Below, in pieces: positions 1-11,827 of a stretch of 64,000 nt of DNA. Under the pieces are notes generated by a model. That model worked only from the letters and a program-made list of their open reading frames with translations, made no database searches and was not told the DNA's origin. The DNA lies in contig NZ_JIAV01000014.1 of NCBI RefSeq assembly GCF_000620645.1, positions 434,001-498,000 of the forward strand, written 5' to 3'. The DNA is from Nocardioides sp. URHA0032. Lineage in GTDB: Bacteria > Actinomycetota > Actinomycetes > Propionibacteriales > Nocardioidaceae. Within the stretch, counting starts at the first letter, position 1, and each line of letters opens with the position of its first letter. Position numbers and translations under genes: made by a program.

Positions 1-339
1 GAGCTTGCGCACCACGGTCGCGTCGTACGGCGGGATCCAGCCCTCGAGGATCCTCGAGCCGCACGTGGTCGGCAGGCCCTCCGTGGCGAGCACGTCCTTG
101 ACCGCGATCGGCACGCCGTCCAGCGAGGACAGCAGGGTGCCCGCGGCGCGCCGGGCGTCGGAGGCCTCGGCCTGAGCGATCGCGCCGGGGGCGTCGACGT
201 GGAGGAAGGCGTGCACGGCTCCGTCGACCGACGAGATCCGGTCCAGGTGGGCCCGGGTGATCTCGACCGAGGTCGTCTCGCCGGCGGCGAGCGCGTCGGC
301 CAGCTCCGCGGCGGTCCTGCGGGTCCAGTCGGCGCTCAC
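1..339 (-). CDS. gatA: Glu-tRNA(Gln)/Asp-tRNA(Asn) amidotransferase subunit A, N-terminal part
   Basis: Catalytic amidase subunit of the GatCAB complex, which converts mischarged Glu-tRNA(Gln) or Asp-tRNA(Asn) to the amide form. Only about the first 113 residues are in the window; the rest lies beyond position 1. The visible part holds the amidase-signature start, including the segment '[13 protein letters not shown]', whose Lys is the first member of the Ser-Ser-Lys triad of the family. The start is GTG at 339, overlapping the gatC stop in a GTGA arrangement, so the two subunits are translationally coupled. Truncation is due to the window edge, not to damage. Confidence 0.93.
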   Translation of the reverse strand, partial: MSADWTRRTAAELADALAAGETTSVEITRAHLDRISSVDGAVHAFLHVDAPGAIAQAEASDARRAAGTLLSSLDGVPIAVKDVLATEGLPTTCGSRILEGWIPPYDATVVRKL

Positions 340-680
340 GCCTCCTCCCCGAGGATCCGCGGCACGGAGAAGCGCTGCTGCTCGACCTCCGGGGCGCCGG
401 CGAGCGCCTGCTCCGGGGTGAGGCCGGGCGTCACGACGTCCTCGCGGAACACGTTCGTCAGCGGCAGCGCGTGCGAGGTCGGCGGGATGTCGTCGCCCGC
501 CACACCGCTGATGGAGGCGACCGACTCGAGGATCACGCTCAGCTGCGGCGCCAGGTGGTCGAGCTCCTCGTCGGAGAGGTCGATCCGGGCGAGGTTCGCC
601 AGGTGCGCGACCTCGTCCCGGGTGATCTCGACACGCGCGCTCGTTCCGCGCGCGCCACTCGATCCAGGGATTTCAGGCAT
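336..680 (-). CDS. gatC: Glu-tRNA(Gln)/Asp-tRNA(Asn) amidotransferase subunit C
   Basis: Small (114 aa) belt subunit that wraps GatA and GatB and stabilises the amidotransferase. The conserved N-terminal helix '[15 protein letters not shown]' and the C-terminal 'RFSVPRIL' are typical. ATG 680 was chosen over upstream in-frame codons: a TAGGAT hexamer ends 7 nt before it, so the mRNA is probably leaderless and cannot carry a longer N-terminus. About 15 residues precede the conserved helix, slightly more than in many homologues. gatA follows with a 4-nt overlap. Confidence 0.95.
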   Translation of the reverse strand: MPEIPGSSGARGTSARVEITRDEVAHLANLARIDLSDEELDHLAPQLSVILESVASISGVAGDDIPPTSHALPLTNVFREDVVTPGLTPEQALAGAPEVEQQRFSVPRILGEEA

Positions 681-687
681 GGGGTCA

Positions 688-693
688 ATCCTA
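688..693 (-). promoter_or_regulatory. -10 element of gatC, leaderless start
   Basis: Minus-strand TAGGAT followed by exactly 7 nt and the gatC ATG. A -35-like GGTTGG sits 17 nt upstream. Transcription would begin at or one base before the start codon. The valS promoter has the same hexamer and spacing. Confidence 0.6.
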
Positions 694-765
694 GGAGAGA
701 GTGGACCGACCCAACCGATCGGGCCGCCGCGGCGTCTTGTGCTGTGACCCGCTCGAGGAGGATCG

Positions 766-1287
766 ATGGCGAGAACCAGCGTGACCGACGACGAGTTCAC
801 CGAGTTCGTCCATGCCGCGTGGCCGAGTCTCTACCGCACGGCGTACCTCATGCTCGGCGAGCACCAGCTCGCCGAGGACCTGGTGCAGACGGCGCTGGCG
901 AAGACCTACGCGTCCTGGCACAAGGTGCGCGAGCCGGCCGCTGCGCCTGCGTACGCCCGCGTGGTGCTGGCGAACACCGCGGCGTCGTGGTTCCGGCGGC
1001 GCTCGTGGCGCAACGAGCCCCCCACCGAGGTGCTGCCGGAGCGGGTCGGCGAGCACGACCCGAGCACCCGTCCCGCGGTCCTGGACGCCCTGCGGGCCCT
1101 GGCCCCGCGGCAGCGCGCCGTCGTGGTGCTGCGCTACTACGACGACCTCGGCGTCCGCGACGTCGCCCAGGCCCTCGGCATCAGCGAGGGCACCGTGAAG
1201 AGCCAGACGTCCGAGGCACTCGCCCGCCTCCGCACCCTGCTGGGCGATGCCGTCGTACCGATGACCGAAGGAGCCCGTCATGACTGA
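766..1287 (+). CDS. SigE-family ECF RNA polymerase sigma factor
   Basis: Alternative sigma factor of 173 aa. Residues 10-75 match sigma-70 region 2 ('[18 protein letters not shown]', '[13 protein letters not shown]'). Residues 105-160 match region 4 with the helix-turn-helix '[20 protein letters not shown]'. Length and order fit the SigE (TIGR02983-like) group of actinobacterial ECF factors. ATG 766 is preceded by a strong GGAGGA ribosome site. The stop overlaps the next gene (ATGA), so sigma factor and membrane protein are coupled, as is usual when the partner modulates the sigma. It is divergent from gatC. The target regulon cannot be read from the sequence. Confidence 0.9.
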   Translation: MARTSVTDDEFTEFVHAAWPSLYRTAYLMLGEHQLAEDLVQTALAKTYASWHKVREPAAAPAYARVVLANTAASWFRRRSWRNEPPTEVLPERVGEHDPSTRPAVLDALRALAPRQRAVVVLRYYDDLGVRDVAQALGISEGTVKSQTSEALARLRTLLGDAVVPMTEGARHD

Positions 1288-2401
1288 GCGCCTCAGCACG
1301 CTCCTCCACACCGAGGCCGAGCGCCTCGAGGTGCCCGCCCCGCCGGCCGCCGAGGTCATCAGCCGCGGCCACGGCCTGCGTCGCCGCCGGCGGCTGGCGA
1401 CCGGGGTCGCCTGCGTCGCCGCCGTGGCCGTCGTGACCGTCGGCACCGGGTACGCCGTCTCCCGGATCGGCGAGGACGGCGGAGGCCGGGCCGTCCAGCC
1501 GGCCGGCCCCAGCACCGGCCACGGGGCGGTCTTCACGATCGGCACCACCGTCTACTGGGACGGCGGGACCGAGCACACCCGGATCGACGACAAGGCGATC
1601 AAGTCGACCTACTACACCTCCGCCGGGCTGCTGGTCCGGCACGGCAACAACAACGCCAGTGACGGCGGTGGACCGCAGCGGTTCTCGCTGGTCACCGAGG
1701 ACGGCACCGTGCACCCGGTCTCGGTCGTGACCGAGGAGGTCGTGCCGGGTGTCGACCCGACGCAGCCGTACCTCGCCTACGCGGAGGTCGTCGACGGCCA
1801 GGTGCAGGTCGTCGTCCACGACGTCGCGACCGACGAGGAGGTCGCCCGCTGGCCGGTGGCGGACGCGGAGAGCTGGGGCGGTTGGACCGCGCCTCCGGTC
1901 GCCCTGAACGGGGACACCGTCTACGTCGGCACGGACGACGTGATGCGGACCGTCGACTGGCGCACCGGCGAGGTCGGCACGACCGACAACCTGCCGCCCG
2001 GCTACCCCGACGTGAAGGGCGGCCGCGCCGTCGCGCGGTCCGGCGGCCAGGCCACCGTCATCGACGCCGCGAGCGGCAAGGTCCTCCTCAGCGTCGACGC
2101 GGGCCGGTTCGGCTACCTGTTCCTCTCCCCCGACGGCCGCTTCGCGACCATGGACTCGGCGGACGGGAAGTCCGTCGACGTGTACGACGTCGACGCCGGC
2201 ACCCACATCGCGCTGGACGGCCACTCCTACGGCTACGGCTGGTCACCGGACGGCGACCTGTTCCGCGTGCAGGGCGATCACGTGATCACCTGCTCGACGA
2301 GCACCGCGGAGTGCACCACCGGCACCACGACGATCCCGCAGGAGGGCGGCGGCGTCGCACCCAAGGACCTGCGCTACGGGAACCAGACCTTCGAGAGCTG
2401 A
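1280..2401 (+). CDS. Membrane-anchored beta-propeller-like protein, partner of sigma factor
   Basis: Protein of 373 aa with a short cytoplasmic N-terminus (about 1-33), an arginine cluster, one membrane segment (about 39-60) and an extracytoplasmic domain of about 310 residues. That domain has repeated beta-strand motifs ('PYLAYAEVVDGQVQVVVHD', 'YLFLSPDGRFATMDS', 'SYGYGWSPDGDLF') resembling WD40/PQQ-type propeller blades. Its start overlaps the sigma gene. It may act as anti-sigma or sensor for that factor, but no zinc-type anti-sigma motif (HxxxCxxC) is visible in the N-terminus. The function is inferred from position only. Confidence 0.7.
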   Translation: MTERLSTLLHTEAERLEVPAPPAAEVISRGHGLRRRRRLATGVACVAAVAVVTVGTGYAVSRIGEDGGGRAVQPAGPSTGHGAVFTIGTTVYWDGGTEHTRIDDKAIKSTYYTSAGLLVRHGNNNASDGGGPQRFSLVTEDGTVHPVSVVTEEVVPGVDPTQPYLAYAEVVDGQVQVVVHDVATDEEVARWPVADAESWGGWTAPPVALNGDTVYVGTDDVMRTVDWRTGEVGTTDNLPPGYPDVKGGRAVARSGGQATVIDAASGKVLLSVDAGRFGYLFLSPDGRFATMDSADGKSVDVYDVDAGTHIALDGHSYGYGWSPDGDLFRVQGDHVITCSTSTAECTTGTTTIPQEGGGVAPKDLRYGNQTFES

Positions 2402-2415
2402 GGGCAACCGTCCCG

Positions 2416-5279
<2,864 letters not shown>

Positions 5280-5301
5280 CCCTCGAGAGAAGGACACCCC
5301 G

Positions 5302-6873
5302 ATGACCGACGTGGCCAGTGCCGAGAGCACGAGCTCCGGCAGCAAGCAGCACCTCGGGTGGGCACTCGTGCTCATCTCGGTGGCGCAGCTGATGGTGGTG
5401 CTGGACGGCACCATCGTGAACATCGCGCTCCCGTTCATCCAGCACGACCTCGACATCGAGACCGCCAACCTGCGCTGGGTGGTCACCGGCTACGCGCTCG
5501 CGTTCGGCAGCCTGCTGCTGCTCGGCGGCCGCCTCGGTGACCTCTACGGCCGGCGCCGGGTCTTCATGACCGGCCTGGTGATCTTCGGCGTGGCCTCGCT
5601 CCTCGGTGGCCTCGCGACCAACGAGGGCCTGCTGCTCACGGCCCGGGCGTTCCAGGGCTTCGGCGCGGCGCTGGCCTCGCCGGCCGCGCTCGCGCTGATC
5701 GCGACGACGTTCCCCGCCGGTCCCGCGCGCAGCCGCGCGTTCGCCGTGTACGCCGCCATGTCCGGCGTCGGTGCGGCCGTCGGCCTGCTGCTCGGCGGCT
5801 GGCTGACCGGCCTCGACAGCGTCTTCGGGCTCGACGTCGAGGGCTGGCGGCTCACGCTGCTGATCAACACCCCGATCGGCATCGTCACCGCCCTGCTCGC
5901 CCCGCGCTTCCTCAACGAGTCCGAGTCGCACCCCGGCGAGCTCGACCTGCCCGGCGCGGTCACCGGAACCCTCGGCGTCCTGGGCCTCGTCTACGGCATC
6001 AGCCGGGCCGGGACGGACGGCTGGGGCGACACGTGGACCCTGGCCAGCATCGGCGCGGGCCTGCTGCTGCTCGCGACGTTCCTCCTCATCGAGCGTCGCG
6101 TCGAGCACCCGCTCCTCCCGGTCCGGGTCTTCGCGAACCGCACCCGGGCCGCGAGCTTCGTGGCGATGTTCTTCGCCCCGGCGGCGATGTTCGCGATGTT
6201 CTTCTACCTGAGCCAGTACATCCAGACCGTGATGGGCTACTCCCCGATCCAGGCCGGCGTCGCCTTCCTGCCGTTCTGCTTCGGCCTGGTGGCGGCCGCA
6301 GGCATCTCGTCGAACCTCATCAACCGGATCGACCCCCGCTTCCTGGCGGGCGTCGGCACGCTGATGGCGGCGGTCGCGCTGTACGGCTTCTCCCTGATCC
6401 CGCACGACACCTCGGCGCTGCCGATCCACGACATCCAGGCGAGCTACTGGGCCGACATCCTGCCGTACATCGTGCTGATGTCGTTCGGCATGGGCATGAC
6501 GTTCGTGCCCCTGACGCTCACCGCCGTCCACCACCTGCGTGACCAGGACACCGGCATCGGCTCCGGCGTCCTGAACACGATGCAGCAGGTCGGTGGCGCG
6601 CTCGGCCTGTCGCTGCTCGCCACGGTGGCCACCCAGACCATCGACGACCTGGTCGGCGGGCTCGGCGCCGCGGCGGCGAAGGCCAGCGCGCAGGTCGCGC
6701 CGGCGCAGCAGGTGATCGCCCAGCACCAGATCTTCACCGCAGGCGCGACCGATGCGTTCCTGCTCGGATCCGGCCTGATGCTGATCGCCTCGCTGGTCAC
6801 CTGGGCGTTCCTGAACGTCAAGCACCAGGAGCTCGCGACCGACGGTCCTGAGGCGCCCGTCCACGTGGGCTGA
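5302..6873 (+). CDS. DHA2-family (EmrB/QacA-type) MFS drug efflux transporter
   Basis: Inner-membrane proton antiporter of 523 aa with about 14 predicted membrane segments. It carries the DHA2 signatures: motif D1 'LDGTIVNIALPFIQ' in segment 1, motif A 'GRLGDLYGRRR' after segment 2, and motif C 'SGVGAAVGLLLGGWLTG' in segment 5. It follows the TetR gene with an AAGG-type ribosome site and ends just before a strong hairpin. Substrate is not predictable; in this family they are typically hydrophobic cations or antibiotics. Confidence 0.93.
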   Translation: MTDVASAESTSSGSKQHLGWALVLISVAQLMVVLDGTIVNIALPFIQHDLDIETANLRWVVTGYALAFGSLLLLGGRLGDLYGRRRVFMTGLVIFGVASLLGGLATNEGLLLTARAFQGFGAALASPAALALIATTFPAGPARSRAFAVYAAMSGVGAAVGLLLGGWLTGLDSVFGLDVEGWRLTLLINTPIGIVTALLAPRFLNESESHPGELDLPGAVTGTLGVLGLVYGISRAGTDGWGDTWTLASIGAGLLLLATFLLIERRVEHPLLPVRVFANRTRAASFVAMFFAPAAMFAMFFYLSQYIQTVMGYSPIQAGVAFLPFCFGLVAAAGISSNLINRIDPRFLAGVGTLMAAVALYGFSLIPHDTSALPIHDIQASYWADILPYIVLMSFGMGMTFVPLTLTAVHHLRDQDTGIGSGVLNTMQQVGGALGLSLLATVATQTIDDLVGGLGAAAAKASAQVAPAQQVIAQHQIFTAGATDAFLLGSGLMLIASLVTWAFLNVKHQELATDGPEAPVHVG

Positions 6874-6889
6874 GCCGCTCCCCCGACGC

Positions 6890-6922
6890 ACCGCCCCGCC
6901 CGACCGTCTCGGGCGGGGCGGT
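6890..6922. terminator. Bidirectional hairpin terminator
   Basis: A perfect 14-bp stem (6890-6903 with 6909-6922) and a 5-nt loop lie between the convergent MFS and DJ-1/PfpI genes. There is no clear U-tract, which is common for actinobacterial terminators. Confidence 0.8.
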
Positions 6923-6935
6923 GCCGCGTCCGGGG

Positions 6936-7472
6936 TCAGGAGAGTGCGTCCTCCAGTGCCTTGACGAACGCCGGGATGTCGTCGGGGCTGCGGCTGGTGA
7001 TGAGGTTCCCGTCGACGACGACCTCCTCGTCGGTCCATGTGGCGCCGGCGTTCCGGATGTCGTCGGCGAGGGTGTGGAAGCTGGTGAGGCTGCGCCCGCG
7101 GGCGAGCCCGGCGGAGACCAGCAGCCACGGACCGTGGCAGATCACGGCCAGCGGCCGCTTGTCCTCCATCACCCTCCGCACGATGTCCTGGGCCTTCGGG
7201 TCGACGCGGAGCCGGTCGGCGTTCACGGTCCCGCCCGGCACGACGAGGGCCTGGATCGCGCTCGGGTCGAGGTCGTCGAACGAGCCGTCGACGTCGACCT
7301 TCTGCGTCGGCTCGGTGTCGCCCTGCACCGCCTGGATCGGGTCGCCGGTGTCGGAGTAGATCTTCACGGTCGCGCCGGCCTCGCGGAGCTGGTCCCGAGG
7401 CTGGACCAGCTCGGGCTCCTCGAAGAAGTCGGTCGCGATGATGGCCACGGTCTTGCCGCTCAGGTCGCTCAT
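6936..7472 (-). CDS. DJ-1/PfpI-family protein (type 1 glutamine amidotransferase-like)
   Basis: Protein of 178 aa with the DJ-1/PfpI fold. The nucleophile elbow 'LAVICHGPWLL' contains the conserved Cys followed by His, and the upstream Glu is in 'FFEEPELVQP'. Family members act as proteases, chaperones or glyoxalase/deglycase-type stress proteins, and which applies is not visible here. ATG 7472 gives the standard N-terminus 'MSDLSGKTVAII'; the longer open frame upstream is not conserved-looking. It stands alone between a terminator and the MetE-like gene. Confidence 0.88.
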   Translation of the reverse strand: MSDLSGKTVAIIATDFFEEPELVQPRDQLREAGATVKIYSDTGDPIQAVQGDTEPTQKVDVDGSFDDLDPSAIQALVVPGGTVNADRLRVDPKAQDIVRRVMEDKRPLAVICHGPWLLVSAGLARGRSLTSFHTLADDIRNAGATWTDEEVVVDGNLITSRSPDDIPAFVKALEDALS

Positions 7473-7525
7473 GCGGCACCGGTACCCGTCTCGGGGACGG
7501 GGATTCCACCGAGGCGGGGACGGGG

Positions 7526-8527
7526 TCAGGCCGTCAGGTTCCCGGCTGCCGACCGGACCAGGGCGAGCGCCCGGCGCACCCACGCCGGCGACGCGCCGGC
7601 CAGCCCGCAGGCGGGCGTCAGGACGAGCTGTTCGCCCACTTCACCGGGGTCGAGACCGAGCATGTCCAGCCAGCGCAGCACCGACTCGGTGAGCCCGGCG
7701 TCGGTCGGTTCGTCGGCGGGGTCGATCCCCGGGACCACGCCGAGCGCGACGGTCTCGCCCGCCTCGAGGGCCTCGCCGAGCACGTCGTGGTCGGCGGCCG
7801 ACAACACGGTCAGGTCGACCGAGAGGGCCCGAGCGCCGGCGCCGCGCAGCAGGTCCAGCGGCGTCCCGGGCGCGCAGGTGTGCACCCACGGCTCGGCCCC
7901 CTCGCCGGCGACCGCGTCGAGCACCCACGCCAGCGCCTGCGACGCCTCGGGCGCGTCGACCTTGCGGTGCCGGCCGAACCCGGAGGCGGTCGGCACCCGG
8001 GCGTCGAGCACCGCGGCCAGCGCAGGCTCGTCCACCTGCACCACGAGCCGGTCCACGCCCGGCAGCCGCCGGCGTACGTCGGACACGTGCCCGCGCACGC
8101 CCTCGGCGAGCGCCTGGGCCAGGTCGCGGCGGGCGCCGTGGTCGGCGAGGATCTTGTCGCCGCGCGGCCTCTCGACCGTCGCCGCGAGCGTCCACGGCCC
8201 CGGGACCTGGATCTTGAACGGGCCCGTCCAGCCCTCCGCACGCTCCTCCACGGCATCCAGGTCCTGCGCGAGCAGGCTGCGGGCGCGACGGTGGTCGACG
8301 CCGGCGCCGCCGCCGGTGAGCCGCCACCCGGCCGGCTGGAGGTCGGCGCCGAGCTCGGCGACGACCGCCAGCCCGCGGCCGGTGAGGCCGGCGACCGCAC
8401 CACGGTCGGGCAGCTCGGGCAGGTGCGGCAGGCCGTGCTGGTCCTGGGCGAGCTCGCCGAGGACGATCGCGATCGCCTGATGGAAGTCCTCTCCCGGGTA
8501 GGAGCCGACGCCGGTCGCGGCCGTCAT
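7526..8527 (-). CDS. Core-MetE-like methionine synthase family protein
   Basis: Protein of 333 aa corresponding to the C-terminal catalytic barrel of cobalamin-independent methionine synthase, with no N-terminal MetE barrel. It keeps candidate zinc ligands: 'WVHTCAPG' (His-x-Cys) and 'LTPACGLAG' (final Cys), plus 'VQVDEPAL'. In Mycobacterium tuberculosis the equivalent position beside ligA and mnmA holds Rv3015c. Its start overlaps the mnmA stop (ATGA), so it is the last gene of the desulfurase-mnmA operon. The methyl donor cannot be told from sequence. Confidence 0.8.
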   Translation of the reverse strand: MTAATGVGSYPGEDFHQAIAIVLGELAQDQHGLPHLPELPDRGAVAGLTGRGLAVVAELGADLQPAGWRLTGGGAGVDHRRARSLLAQDLDAVEERAEGWTGPFKIQVPGPWTLAATVERPRGDKILADHGARRDLAQALAEGVRGHVSDVRRRLPGVDRLVVQVDEPALAAVLDARVPTASGFGRHRKVDAPEASQALAWVLDAVAGEGAEPWVHTCAPGTPLDLLRGAGARALSVDLTVLSAADHDVLGEALEAGETVALGVVPGIDPADEPTDAGLTESVLRWLDMLGLDPGEVGEQLVLTPACGLAGASPAWVRRALALVRSAAGNLTA

Positions 8528-9603
8528 GCGGTCGCGGCGATCGTCGCGGAGCCGACGACGCGGGTGCCGTCGTACAGGACGGCGGCCTGGCCGGGAGCGA
8601 TGCCGTACGCCGGCTCGAGGAGCTCGATGTCCACGGTGTCACCCACGGTCGTCCGGGCCGGCAGCTCGACGCCGTGGGCGCGCAGCTGGACGGTGCCGGA
8701 CAGCTGCCGCGGGACGGTCCCGCACCAGCGCGGGCGGATGCCGGTCAGCCGGTGCACCGCGAGCCGCTCACGCGGTCCGACGGTGACCGTGCCGGACACC
8801 GGCTCGATGTCGAGCACGAACCGCGGCCTGCCGTCCGGCGCCGGCCGGCCGAGCCGGAGCCCGCGCCGCTGGCCGATCGTGAACGCGAAGGTGCCCTCGT
8901 GGGAGCCGACCACAGCGCCGGCCTCGTCCACGATGTCGCCGCCCTGGTTGGGCGCCCGGTCGCCGAGCTTCTCGCGGAGCCAGCCCGCGTTGTCGCCGTC
9001 CGCGACGAAGCAGATGTCGTGGCTGTCCGGCTTGTCGGCGACCAGCAGGCCGCGCTCGGCCGCCTCGGCCCGGACGTCGGCCTTCGTGGAGCCGCCGAGC
9101 GGGAACAGCGAGTGCGCGAGCTGGTCCTGGTCGAGGACGCCGAGCACGTAGGACTGGTCCTTGCCGTGGTCGACCGCGCGGTGCATCTCGATCAGCCCGT
9201 CGGGGCCGGTCCGCAGCCGGGCGTAGTGGCCGGTGGCCACCGCGTCGAACCCCAGGGCCAGCGCCCGGCCGAGGACGGCCGCGAACTTGATCTTCTCGTT
9301 GCAGCGCAGGCAGGGGTTCGGGGTGCGTCCGGCGGCGTACTCGTCCATGAAGTCCTCGACGACGTCCTCGTGGAACCGGTCGCTGAGGTCCCACACGTAG
9401 AACGGGATGCCGATCACATCGGCCGCGCGCCGGGCGTCGTTCGCGTCCTCGATCGTGCAGCAGCCACGGGCGCCGGTGCGGTAGGACTGCGGGTTGCGCG
9501 AGAGCGCGAGGTGGATGCCGGTGACGTCGTGGCCGGCCTCGGCGGCACGTGCCGCGGCGACGGCCGAGTCGACGCCGCCGGACATGGCAGCGACGACCCT
9601 CAT
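8524..9603 (-). CDS. mnmA: tRNA-specific 2-thiouridylase MnmA
   Basis: Inserts sulfur at U34 of the tRNAs for Lys, Glu and Gln, using ATP and persulfide delivered from a cysteine desulfurase. It is 359 aa. The PP-loop 'SGGVDSAV' lies at residues 8-15, and the two catalytic cysteines are in '[12 protein letters not shown]' and '[10 protein letters not shown]'. The true start is ATG 9603; the open frame runs far upstream only because it passes through the desulfurase gene in another frame. It overlaps the desulfurase stop by 4 nt, matching the sulfur-relay relationship. Confidence 0.96.
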   Translation of the reverse strand: MRVVAAMSGGVDSAVAAARAAEAGHDVTGIHLALSRNPQSYRTGARGCCTIEDANDARRAADVIGIPFYVWDLSDRFHEDVVEDFMDEYAAGRTPNPCLRCNEKIKFAAVLGRALALGFDAVATGHYARLRTGPDGLIEMHRAVDHGKDQSYVLGVLDQDQLAHSLFPLGGSTKADVRAEAAERGLLVADKPDSHDICFVADGDNAGWLREKLGDRAPNQGGDIVDEAGAVVGSHEGTFAFTIGQRRGLRLGRPAPDGRPRFVLDIEPVSGTVTVGPRERLAVHRLTGIRPRWCGTVPRQLSGTVQLRAHGVELPARTTVGDTVDIELLEPAYGIAPGQAAVLYDGTRVVGSATIAATA

Positions 9604-10787
9604 CGCCTGGCTGCCCGGGCTCGTTCGACGACGGGGACGATGGCCTCGACGACCGCGTCCACGTCGGCGGCGGTCGTGGTGTGACCGAGGGTGAACCGCA
9701 GCGAGTGCCGCGCCTGGTCCTCGTCGCAGCCCATCGCGAGCAGCACGTGCGACGGCTGCGGTACGCCGGCCGAGCAGGCCGACCCCGTCGAGCACTCGAT
9801 CCCGCGCGCGTCGAGCAGCATCAGCAGCGAGTCGCCCTCGCAGCCTGGGAACCCCAGGTGGGCGTTGCCGGGCAGCCGCTCGGTCGGGTGCCCGTGGACG
9901 TGCGCGTCCGGGACCGCCTCGATCACCCGGCGGACCAGGTCGTCGCGGAGCGCGCCGATCCGGGCCGCGTGCTCGCCCTGCTGCTTGACCGCGAGCTCGA
10001 CCGCGGCCGCGAACCCGGCGATCGCCGGGGTGTCCAGGGTGCCGCTGCGGATGTCGCGCTCCTGGCCGCCGCCGTGCACGAGCGGGCTCACCTCGACCTC
10101 GCGGCCGACGACGAGCGCGCCCACGCCGTACGGCCCGCCCAGCTTGTGCCCGGTGAGGGTCAGGGCGTCGACGCCGGAGGCCGCGAAGTCGACGGGCACG
10201 TGGCCGACGGCCTGCACCGCGTCGGTGTGGACGGGGATGCCGTGCTCGGCGGCGATCGCGACGACCTCGTCGATCGGCTGGATGGTGCCGACCTCGTTGT
10301 TCGCCCACATCACCGAGACCATCGCGACCGACGCCGGATCGCGCTCGACCGAGGCCCGCAGCGCATCGACGTCGAGCCGGCCGCGCTGGTCGACCGGCAG
10401 CAGCTCGACCCCGGCGCCCTCGGCGGCGGCGAGCCAGTGCAGCGTGTCGAGGACCGCGTGGTGCTCGACGGCGGTGCTGAGGACGCGGGTGCGCCGGGGG
10501 TCGCCGGCGCGCCGTGCCCAGTAGATGCCCTTGACCGCGAGGTTGTCGGCCTCGGTCCCGCCGGAGGTGAAGACGACCTCGCCGGGCCGGCAGTTCAGCG
10601 CCTGGGCGATGGTCTCCCGGGACTCCTCGACGATCCGCCGGGCGTGCCGGCCGGAGGCGTGCAGCGCGCTGGCGTTGCCGACCTCGAGCAGGTGGGCGCT
10701 CATCGCCTCGACAGCCGCGGGGACCATCGGTGTGGTCGCGGCGTGGTCGAGGTAGACGGTCCTGCGGGGATCGGGCTCTGTGTTCAT
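9600..10787 (-). CDS. Cysteine desulfurase (IscS/NifS family)
   Basis: PLP enzyme of 395 aa releasing sulfur from cysteine as a persulfide for tRNA thiolation and Fe-S assembly. The motif 'YLDHAATTP' is at the N-terminus, the PLP lysine is Lys215 in 'LTGHKLGG', and the persulfide cysteine is Cys338 in 'STGSACSAG'. The start is ATG 10787. The chain desulfurase-mnmA-MetE-like is linked by 4-nt overlaps. Gene order matches the mycobacterial iscS-mnmA region (Rv3025c-Rv3024c). Confidence 0.95.
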   Translation of the reverse strand: MNTEPDPRRTVYLDHAATTPMVPAAVEAMSAHLLEVGNASALHASGRHARRIVEESRETIAQALNCRPGEVVFTSGGTEADNLAVKGIYWARRAGDPRRTRVLSTAVEHHAVLDTLHWLAAAEGAGVELLPVDQRGRLDVDALRASVERDPASVAMVSVMWANNEVGTIQPIDEVVAIAAEHGIPVHTDAVQAVGHVPVDFAASGVDALTLTGHKLGGPYGVGALVVGREVEVSPLVHGGGQERDIRSGTLDTPAIAGFAAAVELAVKQQGEHAARIGALRDDLVRRVIEAVPDAHVHGHPTERLPGNAHLGFPGCEGDSLLMLLDARGIECSTGSACSAGVPQPSHVLLAMGCDEDQARHSLRFTLGHTTTAADVDAVVEAIVPVVERARAARR

Positions 10788-10822
10788 CGCACCGACCAGC
10801 GTACGGCCCGCGCCGCGGGCGT

Positions 10823-11788
10823 TCACCTCCGTGCCACCTCCGCGACGACGGCGCGGTGGTCGCTGCCCGGGATCGGGTCCGTGTGCATGCGGATCGCCGC
10901 CATCCGGGGACCGACCAGCACGTGGTCGATCTGCGCCATCGGGTGGCCGAGCCAGGGCACCAGGGTGAACCGGTCGTTCGCCGGCCAGGTGGGCTGCCAG
11001 CCCTCGTTGGCGAGCTCGCCCACGTCGCGGTAGCCGGCGTCGGCCAGCGCCCGCATCGGGCCGTGGTCGGCGGTCGCGTTGAGGTCCCCGACGACGAGGT
11101 CGGGGCGCTGCCCGCGCACGGCGTCGAGCAGGGCCGCGTGGTCGTCGGCCCAGACGTCGGGAAGGGTCGGCGCCTGGGGATGGGTGGCGATCACCGTGAG
11201 GTCCCCCAGCGAGAAGATCCAGCCGTCGTGCCAGGTGTCGAGACGCTCGGCCGGCCCGGGCTCGGTGCGCGAGAAGACCATCGTCCCGTCGCTCTCGGTC
11301 CCGGGCTCGCCCACGCGGTACGGCAGCAGGTCGGCGATGCCGGAGCGGTCCAGGTCGGCCAGGTCGGCGGCGGTGATCTCCTCGACGACCAGCAGGTCGA
11401 CGTCCTCCTCGCCGGCCATCCGGACCAGCTCGATGGGGTCGCCGTCGTCCTGCGCGATGTTCGCGTTCATCACGACGAGCGGCTCGGCGCCGGCCGCCGG
11501 GGGTGGGTTCGCACCGGTCACCTGCGGTGCGAACCACCAGCAGTGCAGGACCAGCCCGGCGAGCGCCACCGCCGCCGCGGCCCAGGTCGCCCGGGTCCGC
11601 ACGAACAGCAGGCGTACGCCGAGCACCAGCGCCGCCCCGCCGTACAGGATGATCGCGAGCGGGGCGAAGCCCTCGAGCAGGAGCCAGAACGACGCGTGCG
11701 GCTCGACGAGCCGGTCGACGGTCAGGACGAGCGCCGGCCCGAGCAGCAGGGCGACGACGACCCCGAGGACGAGACGACGCACCGGCAC
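10823..11788 (-). CDS. Membrane endonuclease/exonuclease/phosphatase-family protein
   Basis: Protein of 321 aa with three N-terminal membrane segments (about 3-25, 33-55 and 62-80) and an EEP fold outside. The metal and catalytic motifs are 'VMNANIAQ', 'VVEEIT', 'VGDLNATAD' and '[11 protein letters not shown]'. Members of this group hydrolyse phosphodiesters, sometimes lipids, and the substrate here is unknown. The start is GTG 11788, with TAGGTT ending 7 nt before it. It sits where proA often follows proB. Confidence 0.85.
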   Translation of the reverse strand: MPVRRLVLGVVVALLLGPALVLTVDRLVEPHASFWLLLEGFAPLAIILYGGAALVLGVRLLFVRTRATWAAAAVALAGLVLHCWWFAPQVTGANPPPAAGAEPLVVMNANIAQDDGDPIELVRMAGEEDVDLLVVEEITAADLADLDRSGIADLLPYRVGEPGTESDGTMVFSRTEPGPAERLDTWHDGWIFSLGDLTVIATHPQAPTLPDVWADDHAALLDAVRGQRPDLVVGDLNATADHGPMRALADAGYRDVGELANEGWQPTWPANDRFTLVPWLGHPMAQIDHVLVGPRMAAIRMHTDPIPGSDHRAVVAEVARR

Positions 11789-11795
11789 GGAGGCG

Positions 11796-11801
11796 AACCT
11801 A
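11796..11801 (-). promoter_or_regulatory. -10 element of EEP-family gene, leaderless start
   Basis: Minus-strand TAGGTT, 7 nt, then the GTG start. It fits the leaderless pattern seen at several genes of this window. Confidence 0.5.
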
Positions 11802-11827
11802 CCGGTGTCGCTGCTCGAGCGGTCGAG

